A stretch of DNA of 64,000 bases from positions 372,001 to 436,000 of the forward strand of contig NZ_JAMOHY010000001.1 in NCBI RefSeq assembly GCF_024448695.1, written 5' to 3'. The translations under genes were made by a program, and so were the position numbers. The stretch comes from Stutzerimonas stutzeri. GTDB taxonomy: Bacteria > Pseudomonadota > Gammaproteobacteria > Pseudomonadales > Pseudomonadaceae. Shown here in pieces: positions 43,883 to 53,494 of the stretch; positions within the stretch are counted from its first letter, which is position 1, and each line of letters opens with the position of its first letter. The notes under the pieces were generated by a model, which was not told the DNA's origin, did not search any database, and was given only the letters and a program-made list of their open reading frames with translations.

Positions 43883-45304
43883 TTACGCCTTACGAATCTT
43901 CTCGACAATGGCCGTGGTCGAACTGTTTTCCACCAAGCCCAGAACGCGCACCTCGCCGCCCCAGGCTTTGACTAGTTCGGCACCGACCACCTGATCGACA
44001 CCATAGTCACCGCCTTTGACCAGCACATCGGGGCGTACTTGAGCCAGCAGGCTCTCCGGGGTGTCCTCGGCAAAGCACACCACCCAGTCCACCGCTTCCA
44101 GTCCGGCCAGCACAGCCATGCGTCGATCCACGGTATTGATCGGGCGCCCCGGCCCTTTCAGGCGGCTGACCGATGCGTCGTCATTGACCGCAACAATCAA
44201 CCGGTCACCTTGAGCGCGGGCCTGCTCCAGATAGGTCACATGCCCGGCGTGCAGGATGTCGAAGCAGCCATTGGTAAAGACGATCTTCTCGCCCTGAGCG
44301 CGTGCATCCTCGACCACGGTCAGCAACTGCTCGACCGTCATGGTGCCGCGCCCCGAGCCTTCCTCACGCTGTATGGCGCGGCGCAATTCAGGGGCGCTGA
44401 CGCAAGCAGTACCCAACTTGGCGACGACAATGCTGGCAGCCAGGTTAGCCAGCGCCACAGCTTGCGGTAGCTCGGCGCCGGCAGCCAGCGCGGCAGCCAG
44501 GGTGGAAATCACGGTGTCGCCGGCACCCGTCACATCGAATACTTCGCGCGCCCGTGCCGGCAGGTGCAATGCTGCCTGGTCAGGGCGCAGCAGCGTCATG
44601 CCGTGCTCGCCACGGGTCACCAGCAGCGCATCCAGTTCAAGACTGCGCATCAGCGCGGCACCCTTGGCCACCAGTTCGGCCTCATCGGCGCAACGCCCGA
44701 CGATGGCCTCGAACTCGCCCAGGTTCGGCGTGATCAGCGAGGCGCCGCGATAGATTTCAAAGTCCTTGCCCTTGGGGTCGGCCAGTACCGGGATGCCACG
44801 ACCGCGTGCGGCCTGGATCAGCGCTTGATGATTCTTCAGCGCACCCTTGCCGTAGTCCGACAGCACCAGCACCTTGACCCCGGCCAGCAGGCTTTCGACC
44901 TCACCCAGCAGCGCCGCCGGATCGGTGTCGAAGGGCTCTTCGAAATCCATTCGCAGCAGTTGCTGATGACGGCTCATGACCCGCAGTTTGACGATGGTCG
45001 GCTGATGATCGAGACGCTGGAAATGCGCCTGCACACCGGCTGCCGCCAGGCTGTCAGACAGGCTCTGGCAGGCTTCATCTTCACCCGTGACCCCCACCAG
45101 CGCCACCGGCGCGCCCAGCGCTGCGATGTTCAGCGCCACGTTGGCCGCGCCACCGGGGCGATCCTCGATCTGCTCGACCTTGACCACCGGCACTGGCGCT
45201 TCCGGCGAAATCCGCGATGTGCCGCCATGCCAGTAACGATCAAGCATGACATCGCCCACTACCAGAACGGGGGCTTGGTCAAAACGGGGCATGGACAGCT
45301 TCAT
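43883..45304 (-). CDS. hldE: Bifunctional heptose kinase/adenylyltransferase
   Basis: A 473-residue two-domain enzyme of ADP-heptose synthesis. Residues 1 to about 318 are a PfkB-type D-beta-D-heptose 7-phosphate kinase ('[19 protein letters not shown]', '[15 protein letters not shown]', '[16 protein letters not shown]'). Residues 340-473 are the 1-phosphate adenylyltransferase with '[14 protein letters not shown]' (HxGH) and '[12 protein letters not shown]'. It supplies heptose for WaaC and WaaF. It follows the PIG-L gene by 83 bp and appears to be the last gene in the msbA-mig-14-dnpA-hldE unit. Confidence 0.96.
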   Translation of the reverse strand: MKLSMPRFDQAPVLVVGDVMLDRYWHGGTSRISPEAPVPVVKVEQIEDRPGGAANVALNIAALGAPVALVGVTGEDEACQSLSDSLAAAGVQAHFQRLDHQPTIVKLRVMSRHQQLLRMDFEEPFDTDPAALLGEVESLLAGVKVLVLSDYGKGALKNHQALIQAARGRGIPVLADPKGKDFEIYRGASLITPNLGEFEAIVGRCADEAELVAKGAALMRSLELDALLVTRGEHGMTLLRPDQAALHLPARAREVFDVTGAGDTVISTLAAALAAGAELPQAVALANLAASIVVAKLGTACVSAPELRRAIQREEGSGRGTMTVEQLLTVVEDARAQGEKIVFTNGCFDILHAGHVTYLEQARAQGDRLIVAVNDDASVSRLKGPGRPINTVDRRMAVLAGLEAVDWVVCFAEDTPESLLAQVRPDVLVKGGDYGVDQVVGAELVKAWGGEVRVLGLVENSSTTAIVEKIRKA

Positions 45305-45387
45305 GAAGGCTCCGGCGGGCAGGAAAAAACGGCGGTGATCATAGCATGTGGAAGGAAAACGCCAGTCAGCGCAGAGCCCCAGGCCCG

Positions 45388-46782
45388 CTACAGCTTGCGG
45401 ACCCAGAACAGCTCGTGGCGACGTACCGCCTTGCGAAAGAACTCGTCGTCCCCAGTTGTCGGCCAGCGACGACCCGCCAGAATGCGCTGAATACTCCGGC
45501 GCAGACGCTTCTTGAGTGGTAGAGGTACTTGCAGGTCATGCTGCATGGCCAGCGCCATGGCCTTGTCCAGCCGTGTCTCGGCACTCAACGTCGGGCTCCA
45601 CAGCTGATCAGCCGGCAAAGGCTCGATAGCCGGCGGCAGGGCGATACCACAGCCAGCCGGCCCCATGGGCCAGCGATCGTTGTCGTGCAGATGATTGGCG
45701 TAGAGCAGAAGGGCTTCGGGTTTCCACTCCCCCTCCTCTATTGCCTGACGAAGCGCACGGGTTGCGGCAACGTGATCGGCGTGCGGATCCAGCTCCGGGT
45801 GAGGGGTGATCACCACCTCGGGACGGAAATGCGCGAGCAGAGCCCGCAGATCGGCCTGCAGGTTCTCCCACGTAGGCTGTCCGTCGCGGTCCCCTGGCAG
45901 CTGCAACGGGTTGTGCGCTCTCACAGTACGTATGTCGGTTTCACTCGACTCACGAGAACCAAAGACCCGCTCAGGCATGGCCTCCATCGCCGACAGTTGC
46001 AAACAGTAGTAGCCAAGCTGCACGCAGTACTGCTGCGCCACGCCCCCCCACAGCGGCACAGCCAGGCTGCCCCAGGTGCGCAGCCGGCCTTTGAGCCGCG
46101 CCGCAGCAGTGCTGTCCAGGCCAAGGCGGCGGTAGTTATCAGCCTCAATCTCACCCTGGGTCAGCGTGACGATGGCCACCTCCCCGGTATGACTGTAGAG
46201 ACCAAAGGCCGCCAGCTCGGCGTCATCGGCATGGGGCGCGATAATCAGCACCCGCCGCTGCGTATAGTCGGGGTTACGCATGGCATGCAGCCTGACCTCG
46301 GCACCCAGGCGGCAGTAGCGGCTATCGAAACGCAGCGAACCCGCCCGCAACGCCTCTTGCTGGCCGGACAGGTTCAGATAGCGCCGCCCTCTTACGCCGC
46401 GCTCGAAATCCTGGCGATCCCCACCGATATACACCCGCGGGTCACGCAGGCGTCCGGCCCAGGTCGCCTTGAGCTGCACTTCCAGAATCAGCGTTTCGCC
46501 ATCAGGCAAGTCACCGGCCAGGTGCAGACAACCACGCTCGATACGTCCGTCCAGTTGCACGGCATTCGGGGGGAACTCGTAACGGTAATCTTCCTGCGGA
46601 CGATAGAACAGGTGATCCGCAAACCACGCCTCGTGGGCAATCCAGCCCAGAACCACCAGCAGCGGCACCAGCCAGAAGCTGACGGTCACGCCTATCACCA
46701 GCAGCGCGACGAGCGCCGTCAGCATTGCAATACGTTTGTCACGACGATGCTGCCGCAACAGCTTTTGTTTGCGCGTGTCCAT
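45388..46782 (-). CDS. dnpA: PIG-L/LmbE-family de-N-acetylase, DnpA-like
   Basis: This 464-residue protein has N-terminal transmembrane segments (about residues 18-48), an extra domain, and a PIG-L deacetylase domain from about 178. The metal motifs are '[14 protein letters not shown]' and '[16 protein letters not shown]'. It resembles P. aeruginosa DnpA (PA5002), a de-N-acetylase linked to persister formation and core LPS genes. It likely deacetylates a HexNAc of the core or a lipid-linked sugar. It starts two bases after the mig-14 stop. Symbol by similarity in domain and context. Confidence 0.75.
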   Translation of the reverse strand: MDTRKQKLLRQHRRDKRIAMLTALVALLVIGVTVSFWLVPLLVVLGWIAHEAWFADHLFYRPQEDYRYEFPPNAVQLDGRIERGCLHLAGDLPDGETLILEVQLKATWAGRLRDPRVYIGGDRQDFERGVRGRRYLNLSGQQEALRAGSLRFDSRYCRLGAEVRLHAMRNPDYTQRRVLIIAPHADDAELAAFGLYSHTGEVAIVTLTQGEIEADNYRRLGLDSTAAARLKGRLRTWGSLAVPLWGGVAQQYCVQLGYYCLQLSAMEAMPERVFGSRESSETDIRTVRAHNPLQLPGDRDGQPTWENLQADLRALLAHFRPEVVITPHPELDPHADHVAATRALRQAIEEGEWKPEALLLYANHLHDNDRWPMGPAGCGIALPPAIEPLPADQLWSPTLSAETRLDKAMALAMQHDLQVPLPLKKRLRRSIQRILAGRRWPTTGDDEFFRKAVRRHELFWVRKL

Positions 46783-46784
46783 AC

Positions 46785-47681
46785 TTACACCTGAAAGACC
46801 GGAACCCGGTTACACCAGCGGTCCTTGTATTCACGGTCCGCACGGCCAAAGGAATAACGCAGTGGCTTGCCCAGCGCACGCGCCTCAGCCCAGGCCGCCT
46901 GGGTGTTGACGAAGCTCAGCACACTGCCAGGACTGAAGTCGCGCTGCTGGGGATCGACGCCCCCGTTGATGTACTCGACCGATACCCACTTGGGCGACTC
47001 GACCCGGTAGAGCACCTGGATGGCGATGGGTTGCTCGTCGAGCAGCACCACCGAACCGGTCATGAATTCCCGCAGCAGGTCGAACACTTCATGAAGATGC
47101 GCCTTGCCGGGCGCTTCGAAATTCCAGCGGCGCTGAAAAAGATCGGCATACATCGCCGCCTGCTCTGCCGGGGAAAAATCCTGCATCGGACGCAATACAC
47201 CGCCCGCTTCCTCCAGCAAGCGCTGCTCGCGCCGCTGGTTGTAGCGGAACTTCTTCGAATACTGTTCCGGCTCACGGGCCAAGGCCAGGCCCTCCGGCTG
47301 CTCGCGCAATGTACTGATCGCGCCAGAATTAAGCTCGGAGACGTAACGCATGCGCTGACGTACCGGCACACCGACCTGCTCAGCAACCGGCAGGATGATT
47401 TCAGCATTACCCAGATCGAACAGGCCACGTTTGCCGGTCTTTTTCAGAACATCCTTGGAAAGCGCCAGATACCGCCCCCAGCAAGGGATCGCAGCGACCC
47501 ATTGGCCCTGCCGTTCCCAAGCCAGATAGCGCACCGGAATATTGGCAAGACGGGCCAGACGTTCGACGACGTCTGGATGTGTGGCAACACTGCCACCATA
47601 GCGCTGCCAGATCTCGGCATAGGTGGGGGCATCAATAGTGCGCCAGCCGCGTTCGCGCCAGCGCTGAATAAACTGCAGCAT
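46785..47681 (-). CDS. mig-14: Mig-14 family protein (antimicrobial peptide resistance)
   Basis: This 298-residue protein is of the Mig-14 family, which has a GNAT-like fold in the second half ('EQYSKKFRYNQRREQRLLEEAGG', 'YADLFQRRWNFEAPGK', 'VLLDEQPIAIQVLYRV'). In Salmonella and P. aeruginosa it supports resistance to cationic peptides and is inner-membrane-associated. The biochemical activity is unknown. It lies between msbA (9-bp gap) and the DnpA-like gene. In P. aeruginosa mig-14 also follows dnpA in the core LPS region. Confidence 0.85.
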   Translation of the reverse strand: MLQFIQRWRERGWRTIDAPTYAEIWQRYGGSVATHPDVVERLARLANIPVRYLAWERQGQWVAAIPCWGRYLALSKDVLKKTGKRGLFDLGNAEIILPVAEQVGVPVRQRMRYVSELNSGAISTLREQPEGLALAREPEQYSKKFRYNQRREQRLLEEAGGVLRPMQDFSPAEQAAMYADLFQRRWNFEAPGKAHLHEVFDLLREFMTGSVVLLDEQPIAIQVLYRVESPKWVSVEYINGGVDPQQRDFSPGSVLSFVNTQAAWAEARALGKPLRYSFGRADREYKDRWCNRVPVFQV

Positions 47682-47690
47682 TCAGTATCC

Positions 47691-49508
47691 CTACTTGTCA
47701 GACTCTTCGTCCTTGAACTGCGTGGCGTGAAGCCTGGCGTAGGCACCATTGACCGCAAGCAGCTCGGCATGGCTGCCGCGCTCGACAATCCGCCCCTGCT
47801 CCATGACCAGAATCAGATCGGCTTTCTCGATGGTGCTCAGGCGGTGGGCAATGACCAGCGTGGTGCGACCCGTCATCACATGATCCAGCGCACCCTGAAT
47901 ATGTCGCTCGGATTCGGTGTCCAGCGCGGAAGTCGCCTCATCCAGAATCAGCACGGGCGCGTTCTTCAGCAGCGCACGGGCAATGGCCAGACGCTGGCGC
48001 TGACCTCCGGAAAGCAGCACACCATTCTCGCCAATCTGGGTCTGGTAACCCTGCGGCATCTGCTCGATAAATTCATCGGCGTAGGCATCGCGAGCCGCAC
48101 GCTGGATATCTTCAAGCGGCGCGCCGGCCAGATCGCCATACGCGATATTATTGGCGACCGTGTCGTTGAACAGCGTGACCTGCTGAGTAACCAGGGCGAT
48201 ATGCCTGCGCAGATTACGGAGCGTGTAATCACCGACCTCAACACCATCCAGCAGAATCTGCCCCCGGTCATGGTGATAGAAGCGTGGGATCAGGTTCGCC
48301 AGGGTGGACTTGCCGCTGCCCGAGCGCCCGACCAGCGCCACCATCTGGCCTGGCTCGACGGTGAAGCTGATGTCGTGCAGCACCTGCTTGTCAGTGCCTG
48401 GGTAGACGAAGCTGAGCCCCTCAACCTCCAGCCGCCCGGAAATACGCTCTCGCTCGATCGTGCCTGTATCGATTTCAGGCTCTTCATCCAGCTGCTCGAA
48501 GATACTTTCAGCGCCGGAAACGCCTTTCTGGATGGTGGAGCTCACTTCCGAGAGCTGGCGAATCGGCTTGGGCAGCAGGCCGGCCAGGGTGATATAGGCC
48601 ACCAGATCGCCCGCCGAGGCATCACCGCGCAGCAGCAGCACCAGAAACATCAAGACCGCCATGGCGCTGTAGATCACCAGCTGCAGGCTGGGGGTATAGA
48701 CCGCGTTGGTCTTCACCATACGCAGCTGCTTGCCTGTATTGTCCTGGCTGGACGCCAGAAAACGCGCCTGCTCGTAAGGCTCGCCACCGAAGCTGCGCAC
48801 CACCCGGTAACCCTGGATGGTCTCTGAGGCAACATGCGTCACATCACCCATCGCCACCTGAATCTTTTTGCTCTGCTTGCGAAATTTCTTGCTGGCGCTG
48901 GAGACCATCACACCAATCAACGGCAGGATCGCCACCATCACCAGCGTCAGCTTCCAGTTCATCCACAGCAGGGTGGCAAACAGGAAAATCACCGTCATCC
49001 CTTCGCGGACGACCACCTTGATCGCATCTGTCGCAGCACCGGTGACCATGGTCACATTGTAGGTGATACGCGAAATCAGATGGCCGGAGTTATGGCTGTC
49101 GAAATAGCGATTGGGCAGCGTCAGCATGTTGTTGAACAGCGCCACACGCAGGTCGTGTACCAGCCCCAGTGAGACCTTGGCCAGAAAGAAATTGCCAAGA
49201 AAGGAACCGACTCCCTGCAGCAGGGCTATGAGCACGATCAGTAAAGGCACGGCCTGTAGCAGCTTGAGCTCAGCAATCCAAGGCGCATGCTCTAGCAACC
49301 AAGGCACCCTAACGAACAACCCGGCATCCGGATTACTCAGGCCGTCTACAAAGAACTTGAGGATGTAGCCGAGCATCGGCTGGGTGGAGGCGAATATCAG
49401 GAAGCCCAAGATACTGACTACGAACATACCGATATAAGGTCGAACGTACGTCAGCAGCCGCAGGTAAATGCTCAGGCTCGAAGGGGCAGATGAAATTGGA
49501 GAAGCCAT
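47691..49508 (-). CDS. msbA: Lipid A export ATP-binding/permease protein MsbA
   Basis: This 605-residue ABC half-transporter has a six-helix domain (about 20-320), then Walker A 'GRSGSGKST', signature 'LSGGQRQR' and Walker B 'VLILDEATSALD'. It flips lipid A-core to the outer face of the inner membrane. The order here, with mig-14 and dnpA between msbA and hldE, differs from P. aeruginosa PAO1, where msbA neighbours the heptose kinase gene directly. A divergent promoter region lies between it and the kinase-like gene upstream. Confidence 0.96.
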   Translation of the reverse strand: MASPISSAPSSLSIYLRLLTYVRPYIGMFVVSILGFLIFASTQPMLGYILKFFVDGLSNPDAGLFVRVPWLLEHAPWIAELKLLQAVPLLIVLIALLQGVGSFLGNFFLAKVSLGLVHDLRVALFNNMLTLPNRYFDSHNSGHLISRITYNVTMVTGAATDAIKVVVREGMTVIFLFATLLWMNWKLTLVMVAILPLIGVMVSSASKKFRKQSKKIQVAMGDVTHVASETIQGYRVVRSFGGEPYEQARFLASSQDNTGKQLRMVKTNAVYTPSLQLVIYSAMAVLMFLVLLLRGDASAGDLVAYITLAGLLPKPIRQLSEVSSTIQKGVSGAESIFEQLDEEPEIDTGTIERERISGRLEVEGLSFVYPGTDKQVLHDISFTVEPGQMVALVGRSGSGKSTLANLIPRFYHHDRGQILLDGVEVGDYTLRNLRRHIALVTQQVTLFNDTVANNIAYGDLAGAPLEDIQRAARDAYADEFIEQMPQGYQTQIGENGVLLSGGQRQRLAIARALLKNAPVLILDEATSALDTESERHIQGALDHVMTGRTTLVIAHRLSTIEKADLILVMEQGRIVERGSHAELLAVNGAYARLHATQFKDEESDK

Positions 49509-49611
49509 AGGGAGCCGTCATCAAAAAAAGGCGTCAATTCTATCACAGCCTTAATAAGGCCTCTTTGAGCAGGTAAGATAGCCGACCTACTGCTGATCAG
49601 GCCCCCCTTGA

Positions 49612-50256
49612 ATGACCATGCGCACGCTTGACTACGCCCAATATAGCGCCCTGCGTGAAGGGGCAGAGGTACTTGAAGCCGACGGTTCGGGCGACAAAGT
49701 GCTGCGCCTGGCAGATGGATCATTCCTGAAGCTATTTCGGCGCAAGCGCCTTATATCGTCCGCACTCTGGTATCCCTATGCTCAGCGCTTTGCCGACAAC
49801 TGTCAGGCATTGACCGAGCGCAACATCCTCTGCCCACACGTCCGTGATGTCTTTCGAATCAGCGGAATCGCCCGCGACGCCGTGCATTACGACCCTCTAC
49901 CCGGGCACACGTTGCGCCAATTACTGGGCGAGGTCGAGCAAGCCGACCACCTGAAAGCACAATTCGGTCAGTTGCTCGCCAGACTCCACGAACAGGGGAT
50001 TTATTTTCGTTCCGCACACCTGGGCAACATAGTTCTGACGCCCGAGGGTGAATTAGGATTGATCGACGTCGCCGATTTGCACGTACGCAAAACGGCGCTG
50101 CCACGGTCACTGCGGCTACGCAATTTCAAACACATGCTCCGTTACGAAAAAGATCGCCAGTGGCTGCTGAGCCAGGATGGAGGCTTTTTTATTGGCAGCT
50201 ACCTAGCCAACCAGTCAGTCTGCGATGCCACGGAGCTAGCTGCAGTGCTGCACTAG
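49612..50256 (+). CDS. LPS kinase-like protein (InaA/WaaP superfamily)
   Basis: This 214-residue protein has a short protein-kinase-like fold: 'VLRLADGSFLKLFRRK' for the lysine strand, and later 'LHEQGIYFRSAHLGNIVLTPEGELGLIDVADL' resembling the catalytic loop and the metal 'IDVAD' motif. The catalytic HRD-like Asp appears changed (RSAHLGN), so activity is uncertain. It occupies the position of PA4998 next to msbA in P. aeruginosa. It is divergent from msbA, with a 103-bp promoter region between. Starts at 49612 and 49618 are both possible. Confidence 0.75.
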   Translation: MTMRTLDYAQYSALREGAEVLEADGSGDKVLRLADGSFLKLFRRKRLISSALWYPYAQRFADNCQALTERNILCPHVRDVFRISGIARDAVHYDPLPGHTLRQLLGEVEQADHLKAQFGQLLARLHEQGIYFRSAHLGNIVLTPEGELGLIDVADLHVRKTALPRSLRLRNFKHMLRYEKDRQWLLSQDGGFFIGSYLANQSVCDATELAAVLH

Positions 50257-50393
50257 AACGGAGTCGACGGGCCTGGGCCAGAGGTAGCTTTTTCGACTTT
50301 GGCATCAGGATGCATCATGATGCCACTTTGAAATCATTGTCGATCAGCAATAGCCTCTGAAGAGGGGGCAGATTTAAGGCATATCTCTACACC

Positions 50394-51296
50394 ATGACGC
50401 CAGAGCCACAAGAACGACTACAGCCGCTTTCGCAATCCGCCAAACCGCAGCCGCTGATCTCAATCGTCGCCCCTTGCTACAACGCCGAGAAGTATCTGGA
50501 AGATGCACTACAAAGCATCTTTGCTCAGGACTATCCCCACTTCGAAGTCATCATCGTTGATGATGGCTCGACGGATAGCAGCCTGGCCATGCTTCGAAGA
50601 CTGCAAAGCACTTACAATTTCCAGCTCCTGTCCCAACAAAACCAGGGTGTTAGTGCGACGCTAAATAATGGGCTCAAACTAGCCAGGGGCGTCTATGTTT
50701 CCACGCCGGACCTGGACGACATCATGCTCCCACACTCGCTCAGTGTCAGGGCCAGATACCTTGATGAGCACCCCAGAGTAGGCTGCGTAGGCGCTTTGAT
50801 TGCTTACATGGACAGCGACGGGACAGATATCAAAAGTCAGCACCGCACCCAGGTGAAGAAATTCAGTTTTGACCGAATTGTTAGCGAAGCCGTGGTCATC
50901 GGTGCACCCGGCGCGCTTTATCGCATGGAAGCCTTACAAGCGGCGCAGTTCTACGACCCGAACATAAAAGTTCAGGACTTCCAGATTACACTCAGAATCG
51001 CCAGCAAGGGTTACGAAGTACACGAACTACCAATGTGTGTCACACGTTACCGTCGACACCCGAACAACCTGTCCAGAAGATTCAAGGTGCTATTTGATGC
51101 CGATATGCTGGCGATGGCTCCCTACCAGTCGCACCCTGGATACCAGAAGGGCAGGACGGTACTGGTCAATAAGGCATTGAAGTATGCGGCTGTTGCCGAC
51201 AAGAAGTACGCTTGGAGCCTGTTGCGTACCATTCCGCTACGCCAGTACAACTGGACAACACTCAAACGCCTAAAGCGCCTCGTGCTTCATCGATGA
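50394..51296 (+). CDS. GT2 glycosyltransferase (WapR-like core/cap candidate)
   Basis: This 300-residue GT-A family 2 enzyme has 'ISIVAPCYNAEKYLEDALQSI', 'VIIVDDGSTDSS', and 'TPDLDDIMLP' standing in for the DxD motif, followed by 'QDFQITLRIA' for the catalytic base. No membrane segment is predicted. It lies where the rhamnosyltransferase gene wapR occurs beside waaL in P. aeruginosa, so an outer-core glycosyl transfer that prepares the O-antigen attachment site is plausible. The donor sugar is not seen from the sequence. Confidence 0.75.
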   Translation: MTPEPQERLQPLSQSAKPQPLISIVAPCYNAEKYLEDALQSIFAQDYPHFEVIIVDDGSTDSSLAMLRRLQSTYNFQLLSQQNQGVSATLNNGLKLARGVYVSTPDLDDIMLPHSLSVRARYLDEHPRVGCVGALIAYMDSDGTDIKSQHRTQVKKFSFDRIVSEAVVIGAPGALYRMEALQAAQFYDPNIKVQDFQITLRIASKGYEVHELPMCVTRYRRHPNNLSRRFKVLFDADMLAMAPYQSHPGYQKGRTVLVNKALKYAAVADKKYAWSLLRTIPLRQYNWTTLKRLKRLVLHR

Positions 51297-51366
51297 CCAG
51301 CAAGGGGAAGCGTCGGAAGAAGACTAACCCTGAGGTCCAGCTACTTGCACCAGCAGGATAGTTAAC

Positions 51367-51413
51367 CTGCATGAGTCGGGCCGATTGATAGCCGCTTCTT
51401 TCGACTCATGCAG
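51367..51413. repeat. Long inverted repeat between convergent GT2 and waaL
   Basis: CTGCATGAGTCG (51367-51378) and CGACTCATGCAG (51402-51413) are perfect 12-base arms separated by 23 bases; an inner GGC/GCC pair is possible. It lies between the ends of two converging genes and may be a bidirectional terminator or a relic of a mobile sequence. Confidence 0.75.
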
Positions 51414-51476
51414 CGCAGTCTTGACCTGAGCGGTCTTGGCAGGGAGCTGGTGCCATTGCCTAGAGACTTGGCAGAA

Positions 51477-52643
51477 TCAGACCGCCGAAGCGTTCCGCTC
51501 CCGAATAGTCCGCCCCAATATCAATGCTGCCGGCAACAAAACAAGAGGCCACAGCTCGTCAGGGTTTCCGATCAACTTGCTACCGTCGAAATTGAGCATT
51601 ACCAACGAACAGGCTAGGTAGACTCCCCACGGATCACGCCCGCGCCAGGCTTGCCACAACGTCATTGCCATCACGACCATGAACAGTATTAAAGAGATGC
51701 CACCGGTATAAAGCCCCAACGCAACGAAGATATTGTGGGGGTGCTGAATGGGCATGCCTCCCGCCAGGGTCTGCGAGGTTTGGAAGTCGACGCCACACCC
51801 CAAGGCCCATCCACAATTACCCCACTCACCCGTCATGATACGAAACAGATCAATACGGTAAGAGTCCCCCCGGGCGAGCAACGACTGAAACCAGGCTTCA
51901 TCATGCACCAGCCAGAGTGCCAGACTAAACAAAACGACGGCTACCAGCAGCACAATCGATCCACGGCGAGGGAAGCGATAGACGCCGTAAAGTGCCCACA
52001 AACCGAACAGGAACGCCGCCCCAACCAAGGCTGTACGCGTCTGTAGCACGAACGCTACTGCGACCAACGATATCACCACCGCGCATACTGCCTCCATCCA
52101 ACGGCGCTCGCGCTCCCAAGTCGGCATCGCCAAGCCCAGCGCGCAGAACAGCCAGATGCTGACATAAATTACATTCTCCATACGCCCAGGCAGCAGCCCA
52201 ACACGCTGCCCAAATATAAATATACCAGTACTCCAGTTATATACAGCACTGGCAAAAATATACAGCGCGATAACCCAGAACAGTGCACGAGCGAAAGAAC
52301 CGCTACGCAAGAACACAGGATCGGCAAACCCCGCCACCACAAACACAAATAAAGTGACATAGAGGATATGTTTATAAAACTGTGGATCTCCGGCAATAAC
52401 TGCGGGCACCAGGAACCAGAGCAAAAATACCAACCAAGCCCACGCCAGTGGCTGACCAAGCAAGCCTGCACCACGCTCCTTGAGCAAGAAGAACAAGCCC
52501 GGCAAAGCGAGCAGCGCGTAGAAAATATTGTTCGTCCATTTAGCAGAGTTCAGGAGAATGTAACTCAGCAGGAACAAAACCAATACGACGCTAAAGTAAC
52601 GAGAATAAATCCGCCGACTCAAACTGCCTTCAGCCAATAACAT
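51477..52643 (-). CDS. waaL: O-antigen ligase WaaL
   Basis: About 388 residues from ATG 52643 (a start at 52685 would lie well inside the upstream gene). It is a polytopic inner-membrane protein with about ten hydrophobic segments and a Wzy_C-type region. 'LQTRTALVGAAFLFGLWALYGV' and the periplasmic 'PIQHPHNIFVALGLYTGG' are typical of WaaL. It joins the polymerised O-antigen from undecaprenyl diphosphate to the lipid A-core. Its location in the core region beside msbA and glycosyltransferases agrees with P. aeruginosa waaL. Confidence 0.88.
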   Translation of the reverse strand: MLLAEGSLSRRIYSRYFSVVLVLFLLSYILLNSAKWTNNIFYALLALPGLFFLLKERGAGLLGQPLAWAWLVFLLWFLVPAVIAGDPQFYKHILYVTLFVFVVAGFADPVFLRSGSFARALFWVIALYIFASAVYNWSTGIFIFGQRVGLLPGRMENVIYVSIWLFCALGLAMPTWERERRWMEAVCAVVISLVAVAFVLQTRTALVGAAFLFGLWALYGVYRFPRRGSIVLLVAVVLFSLALWLVHDEAWFQSLLARGDSYRIDLFRIMTGEWGNCGWALGCGVDFQTSQTLAGGMPIQHPHNIFVALGLYTGGISLILFMVVMAMTLWQAWRGRDPWGVYLACSLVMLNFDGSKLIGNPDELWPLVLLPAALILGRTIRERNASAV

Positions 52644-53400
52644 TGAGCATCCATCCCACGATAAGTCCAAGAACAAAAGTACCAAGTAACTTTATCCGCT
52701 CCCTGCGCTTGCGCCGCAACTTATTGACTTTTTCCTCCGGGACCTCGACATGCTCGCCGAAACCGGTATGCAGAACGGCATCACTCTCAAGAATGAGCGC
52801 ATAACGGTTTTCAGAAGCGAACAGGCGCGACAGGTTCTTCTCGCCGCCATGGCTCGAATACGGCGCGTGTTGCTGATAATCGGCCAAGCGTCGCAGTCCA
52901 GGGTTAAAGGAAAACCCTTGCCATTCAGGCTTGTGTGAGCCGAGCCGGTAAAAAGCAATGCCGTCGATTATCTGGCGCTGCTCAAGAAAAACGTACGGGC
53001 TGTGCACCTGGAGGTCATGGCTAAAGCTACGCAGCCATACTTGCAATGCCTGCGGGTCCGCCTTGAGCAGAGTCATCGAATCCTCAATAAAGCCTGGCCG
53101 ATAGAATGCCCAATCATCTTCACAATGAAAAATCCACGGCGTCTCAACAAGTGCATATGCGGCATCGATGGATAACATCTGCCCCAGCTTGGGCATATTG
53201 ATGATGAATCGGGTATGCGGTCGCCAGTGTTCGGGAATACATTTTTCCACTGCTTTGTCTCCCGAATCCTCGGTGATGAGGACCTCGCGAATTGGCGTGG
53301 TATTGAATGTATCGAAGCTGGTCAGCGTCTGCGTTAGGAGGTCGAAACGACCGCAACTGGTCACTACCAACGTGACGTCACTGTCTTTGGAAAAGATCAA
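52630..53400 (-). CDS. GT2-like glycosyltransferase with C-terminal membrane anchor
   Basis: A 256-residue protein with 'VTLVVTSCGRFDLLTQTLTSF', 'EVLITEDSGDK' and 'IFHCEDDWAFYRPGFIEDS'. The last carries an acidic EDDW motif in place of the DxD of the GT-A fold. A single transmembrane segment is near the end (about 240-255, 'LLGTFVLGLIVGWMLNVIG'). It overlaps waaL by 14 bases and follows the ssg-like gene, so it is in the same unit. It may add an outer-core sugar. The family assignment is moderately firm, the role unknown. Confidence 0.7.
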   Translation of the reverse strand: MIFSKDSDVTLVVTSCGRFDLLTQTLTSFDTFNTTPIREVLITEDSGDKAVEKCIPEHWRPHTRFIINMPKLGQMLSIDAAYALVETPWIFHCEDDWAFYRPGFIEDSMTLLKADPQALQVWLRSFSHDLQVHSPYVFLEQRQIIDGIAFYRLGSHKPEWQGFSFNPGLRRLADYQQHAPYSSHGGEKNLSRLFASENRYALILESDAVLHTGFGEHVEVPEEKVNKLRRKRRERIKLLGTFVLGLIVGWMLNVIG

Positions 53401-53494
53401 GATATAGGCCTCTCAAACCCATGGAATGGCACTCTTGGCATCCTGTGCGGCTAGTAGCAGAAAATGGGGCGGAAAACCCAATACGCACGCCCTC

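Noticed and set aside
46725-48827. A 700-codon open frame on the plus strand
   Set aside because: It lies antisense to mig-14 and msbA, which have complete family motifs. Long antisense frames are common in GC-rich DNA, and the translation has no recognisable domain.
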